NCBI GenBank assembly: GCA_021800575.1
Contig: JAJYYW010000031.1
Coordinates: forward strand, 1 to 9,643
DNA from: a bacterium
GTDB taxonomy: Bacteria > JAMCPX01
DNA length: 9,643 nucleotides
Reading direction: 5' to 3'
The notes beneath the pieces were generated by a model. The model was not told where the DNA came from and did not search any database. It saw only the letters and a list, made by a program, of their open reading frames with translations. Of the stretch, positions 5,961 to 9,643 are shown piece after piece. How positions within the stretch are numbered: the stretch's first letter is position 1; the number at the start of each line of letters is the position of its first letter. Made by a program: the position numbers and the translations under genes.

Positions 5961-6305
5961 TTAGTCGTAGATAGCTATCATGACGCTTTCAAGGTACTCG
6001 ATGATATCGGGTTCATCCTCTTTTTTTGCCAGGCCCATGGCATCCAGCCCCGCCTTATTCCTGATGTTGGTTTTTGCACCTGCCTCCACGAGGTCCCTGA
6101 TTTTATCGAGGGCATCATTTTTTATGGCGAGATGCAAGGGGGTGTCGCCGTCTTTGTTCTGGGCATTGATATGCTGCGCCTCCGAACACTCTGGCTTTGA
6201 TACTATTTTTTTAAAGACATCATAGGGTTCGAGTACCGCGAGGTGGACGAGCGTGTTTCCCTGCTCGTCTTTATAATCGAAAGAAACGTTTTCTATTCGG
6301 CTCAT
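5961..6305 (-). CDS. small ankyrin-repeat protein
   Basis: Protein of 114 residues made almost wholly of about three ankyrin repeats, so a protein-binding adaptor. Seen: repeat one at about 13-45 (DEQGNTLVHLAV), repeat two at 50-82 (KDGDTPLHLAI, then LVEAGAKTNIRN) which is close to consensus, and a degenerate repeat three at 83-108 that caps the stack. No signal peptide or membrane segment, so cytoplasmic. The frame is open 25 codons further upstream, but the ATG at 6303-6305 is chosen because AGGGAG ends five bases before it and the extra residues resemble no ankyrin cap. It is divergent from the metallo-hydrolase gene. The partner protein cannot be told. Confidence 0.85.
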   Translation of the reverse strand: MSRIENVSFDYKDEQGNTLVHLAVLEPYDVFKKIVSKPECSEAQHINAQNKDGDTPLHLAIKNDALDKIRDLVEAGAKTNIRNKAGLDAMGLAKKEDEPDIIEYLESVMIAIYD

Positions 6306-6310
6306 ACCTT

Positions 6311-6316
6311 CTCCCT
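6311..6316 (-). promoter_or_regulatory. ribosome binding site fixing the ankyrin start
   Basis: AGGGAG on the minus strand, five bases before the ATG at 6305. It decides against the longer upstream reading of the same frame. Confidence 0.6.
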
Positions 6317-6327
6317 GTTCGGTAGAA

Positions 6328-6356
6328 TTTATATCACGACCCATGAACGATGTATA
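6328..6356 (-). promoter_or_regulatory. promoter candidate of the ankyrin gene
   Basis: Minus strand: TATACA (6351-6356, four of six matches to the -35 consensus) and TATAAA (6328-6333, five of six) with a 17-base spacer. Predicted start near 6321, leaving a short leader that holds the AGGGAG site. Confidence 0.35.
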
Positions 6357-6401
6357 GTAAAATGATGATGGGAATGACATGCCGCCCGGTCCCTGTCACG
6401 G

Positions 6402-6430
6402 TTGACTGTGCACGGTAATTGTTTTATGAT
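6402..6430 (+). promoter_or_regulatory. strong sigma70-like promoter of the metallo-hydrolase gene, abutting its start codon
   Basis: TTGACT (6402-6407, five of six) and TATGAT (6425-6430, five of six) with the ideal 17-base spacer. Position +1 would fall at about 6437-6438, the A of an in-frame ATG (6438). Two other in-frame ATGs (6426, 6432) lie in or just after the -10 box and could not be on this transcript. Confidence 0.55.
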
Positions 6431-6437
6431 TATGAGT

Positions 6438-7142
6438 ATGAAGAAGCTCACGAATACAGTGTACCTGCTGGAGTCCGGTAAGTTTGTCAATATGTATGTC
6501 ATTGTACACGGCAAGAGTGCCGTGATTATCGATAAGGGAACGCCGGGAAAGGCCAACAGCATCCTTGATGAACTGGCAGCGATCAAGGTCAAGCCCTGCG
6601 ATATCGAGGCAGTGATCATAACCCATGCACACCCGGACCACGCAGGATCCAGTGCGGCTCTCCTTGCCAGGTTGTACGCCAGGCTTCATGTCCACCGGGA
6701 CGAACTCGGCATACTGCTGGGGAAGGAGCCTCTTCCCAGACCGCGCTATTTTATGGAGAAGCTGTCCGTGTTCGTCACCACGCACGTGTGGAAATATACG
6801 CCACCGGCCGAAGCGGTCGCCCTGGATGAGACGTCTGTTATACCTGGATTCCCGGGCCTGAAGATTATTCATACCCCCGGGCATACCCCGGGTTCTCTCT
6901 CTGTTCTTGATACGGAGAGCGGTACGCTGTTTTGCGGTGACGCGCTCAACAACAGGGCGGGGAACCTCACCGGGCCGCTCAAATATTTCACCGTTGATCA
7001 GGAGCAGGCGTGGCGCTCCGTCGAAAAGATTTCCACGCTCACCTTCGACGCCCTGTGTCCCGGTCATGGAACATGGATTGCCGAAGGTGCACAGCAACGG
7101 GTGAAAACGCTTGCCGCCGGCAGGCAGCACAGACGCGGTTGA
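6438..7142 (+). CDS. metallo-beta-lactamase-fold hydrolase (glyoxalase II-like), probably leaderless
   Basis: Cytoplasmic metal-dependent hydrolase of 234 residues; the natural substrate cannot be told. Seen: opening LTNTVYLLESGKFVNMYVI (4-22), the metal motif THAHPDHAG with His63, His65, Asp67 and His68, then HTPGHTPGS with His149, FCGDAL with Asp168 bridging the metals, and CPGHG with His210. All seven metal ligands of the fold are present, so an active di-metal (zinc or iron) enzyme is expected. The frame can be extended upstream to a TTG at 6402, but no start has a Shine-Dalgarno site. ATG 6438 is chosen because it coincides with the predicted transcription start of a good promoter and begins a typical MBL N-terminus (MKKLTNTVYL). 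The gene converges on the PNPOx-like gene and is divergent from the ankyrin gene. Confidence 0.9.
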   Translation: MKKLTNTVYLLESGKFVNMYVIVHGKSAVIIDKGTPGKANSILDELAAIKVKPCDIEAVIITHAHPDHAGSSAALLARLYARLHVHRDELGILLGKEPLPRPRYFMEKLSVFVTTHVWKYTPPAEAVALDETSVIPGFPGLKIIHTPGHTPGSLSVLDTESGTLFCGDALNNRAGNLTGPLKYFTVDQEQAWRSVEKISTLTFDALCPGHGTWIAEGAQQRVKTLAAGRQHRRG

Positions 7143-7157
7143 TTCCTCAGGTACTGC

Positions 7158-7181
7158 GGGGATCTATGCGATCTGATCCCC
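7158..7181. terminator. hairpin between convergent metallo-hydrolase and PNPOx-like genes
   Basis: GGGGATC (7158-7164) and GATCCCC (7175-7181) form a perfect seven-base stem with a ten-base loop. It begins 15 bases after the plus-strand stop and contains the minus-strand stop codon (7164-7166) in its arm/loop. It could end transcription from both sides or block read-through into antisense, but no T run follows on either strand. Confidence 0.38.
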
Positions 7182-7559
7182 TGCGCCCGGTATACCGAGA
7201 TTGTAGATCTTTTCTATCTTGATCGATACGACTGCCTTGGGGGCCGGCCTTCCAATCTTCTGTGCCATGCCCACGGCATCCTCGTAGAGCTTGCCCGAGG
7301 TCACTATCTCGGGTGTACCGATAAACCGGTACCCTTTGAGTTTTTCCCTGTCAACGACGGCTATCGCTACCTTCGAACCCTTGCTCACGTTGCTCCACGT
7401 CTGTTTTGCAGTTGCTTCGTTGAAGGCGATATGCTCGTCATCGATGACCCGGGTGCTCCTCTTGGGGCCGATGTTCGGTGTACCGTCTGCATTGACCGTT
7501 GCAATGAAACACTGCTGTGCCGCAATAAGATCCTTCATTTCCTGTGTCAATTTTGCCAT
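7164..7559 (-). CDS. pyridoxamine 5'-phosphate oxidase-like flavin-binding protein
   Basis: Small split-barrel protein of the PNPOx-like superfamily, usually an FMN- or F420-binding dimer acting as a reductase or oxidase; the substrate is unknown. Seen: an N-terminal helix (TQEMKDLIAAQQ), the first barrel strands CFIATVNADGTPNIGPKRST (17-36), HIAFNEATAKQTWSNVSKGSKV (43-64) with the Thr/Asn/Lys loop that commonly holds flavin phosphate, KGYRFIGTPEIV (75-86), and a C-terminal strand VVSIKIEKIYNL (110-121). The length (131) is normal for the stand-alone family and there is no signal peptide. The ribosome site AGGAGAGG lies close before the ATG. It is transcribed toward the metallo-hydrolase and away from the thioesterase, with a leader that contains a hairpin. 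Confidence 0.88.
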   Translation of the reverse strand: MAKLTQEMKDLIAAQQCFIATVNADGTPNIGPKRSTRVIDDEHIAFNEATAKQTWSNVSKGSKVAIAVVDREKLKGYRFIGTPEIVTSGKLYEDAVGMAQKIGRPAPKAVVSIKIEKIYNLGIPGAGDQIA

Positions 7560-7594
7560 AGTTTTCCTCTCCTATCGTCTCCTCTGTAGAATGT

Positions 7595-7613
7595 GAGCAT
7601 GCACGCCATGCTC
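7595..7613 (-). promoter_or_regulatory. stem-loop in the leader of the PNPOx-like gene
   Basis: GAGCATG (7595-7601) and CATGCTC (7607-7613) form a perfect seven-base stem with a five-base loop in the predicted 78-base leader, about 24 bases before the ribosome site. Two purine-rich stretches follow it (near 7576-7582 and 7565-7572). It may affect mRNA stability or translation. Confidence 0.35.
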
Positions 7614-7644
7614 TGCTGATTCGTGCCCGTAATCCACGCAATGA

Positions 7645-7673
7645 AAGCTAATAGCAAGTTCCCGGTTTGTCAA
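7645..7673 (-). promoter_or_regulatory. promoter candidate of the PNPOx-like gene
   Basis: Minus strand: perfect TTGACA (7668-7673), 17-base spacer, then TAGCTT (7645-7650, three of six). The weak -10 box suggests low activity or help from an activator. Predicted transcription start near 7638. Confidence 0.4.
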
Positions 7674-7747
7674 CGGATCGGGAGGAACAGCGGACCAAGG
7701 TCCTGGCGGCTGCGGAAGGTACTCGGGAACGCCTGTGGTCAATGCTG

Positions 7748-7776
7748 TTGAACTTTTTGGTAGATATGATTACAAC
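7748..7776 (+). promoter_or_regulatory. promoter candidate of the thioesterase gene
   Basis: TTGAAC (7748-7753) and TACAAC (7771-7776), each four of six matches, with a 17-base spacer, 31 bases before the chosen ATG. Confidence 0.35.
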
Positions 7777-7792
7777 AGGAGTACACAGAAGT

Positions 7793-7797
7793 GGAGG
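7793..7797 (+). promoter_or_regulatory. ribosome binding site fixing the thioesterase start
   Basis: GGAGG, nine bases before the ATG at 7807. It rules out the longer frame from GTG 7735, which would overlap the promoter candidate and add 24 residues unlike any hotdog protein. Confidence 0.6.
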
Positions 7798-7806
7798 TAC
7801 GCGTTC

Positions 7807-8220
7807 ATGGCAGAAGAGATTGCGCGTTATATGAGAGAGCACGATCGGATGGCGGCGTGGCTGCATGTAGAAATGCTGGGTGTGAAGCCGGGCTACGCGA
7901 AAATAGGTATGACCGTGCGGGAAGACATGCTCAATGCTGCCGGTGTGTGCCAGGGAGGGGCACTGTTTTCCTTTGCGGACTTTGCCTTTGCCGTTGCGTC
8001 GAACAGCCACGGTCCCCTGGCCCTCGCACTGTCGGGAACGATCAATTTCATCCGTCCGGCTTGTTCCGGGGACCGCCTCGTGGCCGAGGCCGAGGAGCTC
8101 CAGCGGTCAAAGAAGACGGGGTTTTACCGGGTTACCGTGACCCGGGAGACGGACAGCAAGCTCATGGCACTTTTCAGCGGCAATGTCTTCGTCAAAGATG
8201 AGCCGATCAGGAAAGGGTAG
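7807..8220 (+). CDS. PaaI-type hotdog-fold acyl-CoA thioesterase
   Basis: Cytoplasmic hotdog-fold thioesterase that would hydrolyse acyl-CoA, by family likeness aryl- or hydroxyaryl-acetyl-CoA. The length is 137 residues, normal for PaaI. Seen: the N-terminal helix with HDRMAAWLHVEMLGVKPG (12-29), A-x-I-x-MTVREDMLNAAG (31-46), VCQGGALFSFADFAFAVASNS (47-67) which is the central hotdog helix with catalytic Asp58, then GTINFIRPACSGDRLVAEAEE (77-97) and the last strands. One deviation: the His of the usual N-x-x-x-x-C-H-G-G stretch is Gln49. I recall other family members with Gln here, so it may mark a subgroup rather than loss of activity. It is followed by the YiiX-like gene after 11 bases and by an acyl-CoA dehydrogenase, which fits acyl-CoA degradation. 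Confidence 0.9.
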   Translation: MAEEIARYMREHDRMAAWLHVEMLGVKPGYAKIGMTVREDMLNAAGVCQGGALFSFADFAFAVASNSHGPLALALSGTINFIRPACSGDRLVAEAEELQRSKKTGFYRVTVTRETDSKLMALFSGNVFVKDEPIRKG

Positions 8221-8231
8221 ACGGTACCGGT

Positions 8232-8852
8232 ATGCCTGCCTCGAAGAAGAAAAAATGCAGCGAAGAATTTCCCGCTGCACCGGCGGACCGGGAGCACGCG
8301 GCGGCGCTGTATCGCAAGCTGGTTCCCGGGGATATCCTGCTGACCCAAACGTACGGCTTTTTCTATGCACTGTGGCGGAGGCTCTCCTGTACGCCGTATG
8401 ATCACACCGCGGTTGTCATGGAGAACAACGAAACGATGAATATCGTTTACCCCGTCGCGATAAAACTACCCGCAGGGCATTTCTTCGAGCGGGAAAAATC
8501 ACCGGCGGTCATCCGCCCGGTCTGGGGGAGCGAACAGCAGCTCCGCGATTTTCTTGGTGCGTTCCGGCAGCTCGAAGGAAGCCGCTATAATTCCTTCCGG
8601 GGCTTTTTTAACGTTTCGAACATGATGCTGTACTACCAGCTTGGTTTGAAAATTCCACTCAAGGTCCCGGAGATGACGTCGAAACGGTGGGTGTGTACGG
8701 ACGCAATCCTCATGTACCTGCTCGACGTGATTCCCGAGTTCTCCGCGGTACGGGACCTCGATCTCGACCTGTTCAGGTTCGGGTTTACCTCGCCGGTTGA
8801 TTTCCTGCGAATCGCCCGCTTTATGCCCGGACTCCTGAAGAAGGTTGAATAG
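8232..8852 (+). CDS. YiiX-like permuted NlpC/P60 papain-fold hydrolase
   Basis: Protein of 206 residues with the circularly permuted NlpC/P60 arrangement, in which the catalytic His comes before the Cys. Family members cleave amide or ester bonds, in some cases of lipids. Seen: LVPGDILLTQTYGFFYALWRR (30-50), the His motif TPYDHTAVVME (54-64) with His58, then KRWVCTDAILMYLL (151-164) with Cys155 at the start of a helix, and a C-terminal SPVDFLRIARFM. There is no signal peptide: the N-terminus is lysine-rich (SKKKK), so a cytoplasmic or inner-membrane-surface place is inferred. The ribosome site is poor (AAAGGG, about 14 bases before the ATG, inside the previous gene), so it may rely on read-through from the thioesterase gene. 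Target unknown. Confidence 0.78.
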   Translation: MPASKKKKCSEEFPAAPADREHAAALYRKLVPGDILLTQTYGFFYALWRRLSCTPYDHTAVVMENNETMNIVYPVAIKLPAGHFFEREKSPAVIRPVWGSEQQLRDFLGAFRQLEGSRYNSFRGFFNVSNMMLYYQLGLKIPLKVPEMTSKRWVCTDAILMYLLDVIPEFSAVRDLDLDLFRFGFTSPVDFLRIARFMPGLLKKVE

Positions 8853-8873
8853 CCCGGCGGTGCCCGGGCCGGG
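8853..8873 (+). terminator. GC-rich hairpin after the YiiX-like gene
   Basis: CCCGGC (8853-8858) and GCCGGG (8868-8873) form a six-base all-GC stem with a nine-base loop directly after the stop codon. No T run follows, so it is at best a pause or Rho-dependent site separating this pair from the dehydrogenase gene. Confidence 0.35.
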
Positions 8874-8890
8874 ATGCTGGCTGAGAGTGC

Positions 8891-8919
8891 TTTCCCGGCG
8901 CTGGAAAATCTGCTATACA
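8891..8919 (+). promoter_or_regulatory. promoter candidate of the acyl-CoA dehydrogenase gene
   Basis: TTTCCC (8891-8896, three of six) and TATACA (8914-8919, four of six) spaced 17 bases, ending 29 bases before the ATG. It would give the dehydrogenase its own start of transcription. Confidence 0.3.
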
Positions 8920-8948
8920 AGTTCACGGAAATCAAGAGAGGAGGCACA

Positions 8949-9643
8949 ATGGAAAGGACACTATTCAGGGAGGAACACGGGATATTCCGCCAGGGATTCA
9001 GGAAATTCCTCGAGCGCAACGTCATTCCGCATCAGGCGGAGTGGAAGAAAAACGGCATCGTATCCAGGGACATCTGGAAGCAGGCGGGCAGTGAAGGATA
9101 CCTCTGTCCATGGGCCGATGAGAAGTATGGAGGTTCGGGAGCCGATTTCATATTCTCCGTGGTCATCATGGAGGAGATCGCGCGGATCATGGAGTCCGGT
9201 TTTGCGATCAACCTGCACAGCGATATCGTGGTCCCGTACATCGCAGCGTTCGGCAGTGAAGAACAGAAGCAGCGGTGGCTGCCGGGCTGTGTGAGCGGTG
9301 ACCTGATAACCGCCGTCGCCATGACGGAACCGGGAACCGGCAGTGATCTCCAGGCAATCAAGACGACCGCGGTAAAGGACGGCGATTCGTACATCATCAA
9401 CGGTCAGAAGACGTTCATATCGAACGGTCAGTTGTGCGACCTTGTGATTGTTGCATGCAAGACCAATCCCAAGGCAGACCCTCCCTATGCCGGCATGAGT
9501 CTCATGGTAGTCGAGGACAAGACCCCGGGATTCGAGAAGGGCAAAAAGCTGGAGAAGATCGGCATGAAGGCGCAGGACACCTCGGAGCTGTATTTCTCGG
9601 ACTGCAGGGTCCCGGCAAACAACCTCCTCGGAGCTGAGGGGGA
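8949..9643 (+). CDS. acyl-CoA dehydrogenase (partial, C-terminus missing)
   Basis: FAD enzyme that introduces the alpha-beta double bond into acyl-CoA, first step of beta-oxidation. The first 231 codons are in the window. Seen: the N-terminal helical domain (FREEHGIFRQGFRKFLERNV), then PWADEKYGGSGADF (54-67), FGSEEQKQRWLPG (101-113), the FAD/substrate motif AVAMTEPGTGSDL (122-134), and the middle beta domain with INGQKTFISNG (150-160), MSLMVVED, LEKIGMKAQDTSELYFSDCRVP (201-222). AGGAGG ends four bases before the ATG. The catalytic Glu lies in the missing C-terminal domain, so the chain-length class cannot be told; the KTFISNG and KIGMKAQDT motifs are typical of the general acyl-CoA dehydrogenases common in fatty-acid-degrading deltaproteobacteria. 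It shares strand and theme with the thioesterase upstream. Confidence 0.95.
   Translation, partial: MERTLFREEHGIFRQGFRKFLERNVIPHQAEWKKNGIVSRDIWKQAGSEGYLCPWADEKYGGSGADFIFSVVIMEEIARIMESGFAINLHSDIVVPYIAAFGSEEQKQRWLPGCVSGDLITAVAMTEPGTGSDLQAIKTTAVKDGDSYIINGQKTFISNGQLCDLVIVACKTNPKADPPYAGMSLMVVEDKTPGFEKGKKLEKIGMKAQDTSELYFSDCRVPANNLLGAEG

Noticed and set aside
5593..5964. Plus-strand frame of 123 codons covering the gene-free stretch 5719-5960
   Set aside because: It starts inside the opposite-strand sensor gene, has no ribosome site or domain, and its translation looks random.
6306..6380. N-terminal extension of 25 residues on the ankyrin protein
   Set aside because: A good ribosome site directly before the internal ATG and a promoter candidate inside the extension favour the shorter protein.
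6396..7130. Long minus-strand frame of 244 codons opposite the metallo-hydrolase gene
   Set aside because: The plus-strand protein has all metal ligands of a known fold. The opposing frame has no recognisable motif or hydrophobic pattern and starts without a ribosome site; it is a codon-bias shadow.
7735..7806. N-terminal extension of 24 residues on the PaaI thioesterase from a GTG
   Set aside because: The extension overlaps the promoter candidate and ribosome site, lacks its own ribosome site and would be unusual for the family.
1..9643. CRISPR array, insertion sequence or toxin-antitoxin pair
   Set aside because: No regularly spaced repeats, no transposase motifs or terminal inverted repeats, and the small genes (DUF2007, ankyrin) match other families.

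Overview
The window is a stretch of bacterial chromosome with moderate GC in its genes (slightly over half by eye). It carries twelve protein genes, none of them obviously broken. The mix suggests an anaerobic deltaproteobacterium (Desulfobacterota/Myxococcota-like). The pointers are a TIGR02265/DUF2378-type sensor, an 'RNPYPC' V4R-like protein, a PaaI thioesterase and an acyl-CoA dehydrogenase. This taxonomic guess rests on remembered family distributions and is weak.

Left part (1-2023): the first 561 codons of a lipoprotein glycoside hydrolase of family GH31, on the minus strand and running off the left edge. By remembered motifs it resembles the MYORG branch. A good sigma70-like promoter precedes it, followed by about 250 bases of AT-rich DNA without genes. 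That DNA ends in a 40-base piece that I read as the 3' half of an initiator tRNA (fMet), from the anticodon to the discriminator base, with no 5' half. This is what an integrative element leaves at its far end, and the geometry places the GH31 gene on the element side. It is the most notable observation in the window.

Middle part (2064-5718): a plus-strand pair (an isoprenylcysteine-methyltransferase-like membrane protein, then a classical short-chain dehydrogenase) converges on a minus-strand V4R-like cysteine protein with its own promoter and upstream dyad. A minus-strand operon follows, read right to left: a TIGR02265-like sensor, a YjbQ-family protein and a small DUF2007 protein.

Right part (5719-9643): a small ankyrin-repeat protein (minus) is divergent from a metallo-beta-lactamase-fold hydrolase (plus). 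The hydrolase promoter overlaps its 5' end so closely that the mRNA looks leaderless. A PNPOx-like flavin protein (minus) converges on the hydrolase across a hairpin, and is divergent from a PaaI-type thioesterase. The thioesterase is followed by a permuted NlpC/P60 (YiiX-like) protein 11 bases on, and then by the N-terminal part of an acyl-CoA dehydrogenase. Thioesterase, papain-fold lipid/peptide hydrolase and acyl-CoA dehydrogenase together suggest acyl-chain metabolism.

I found no CRISPR array, transposase, integrase or complete RNA gene. No clearly new multi-gene system can be demonstrated here. The best leads are the tRNA scar with its GH31 neighbour, the leaderless hydrolase and the two V4R-like proteins on either side of the yjbQ pair.
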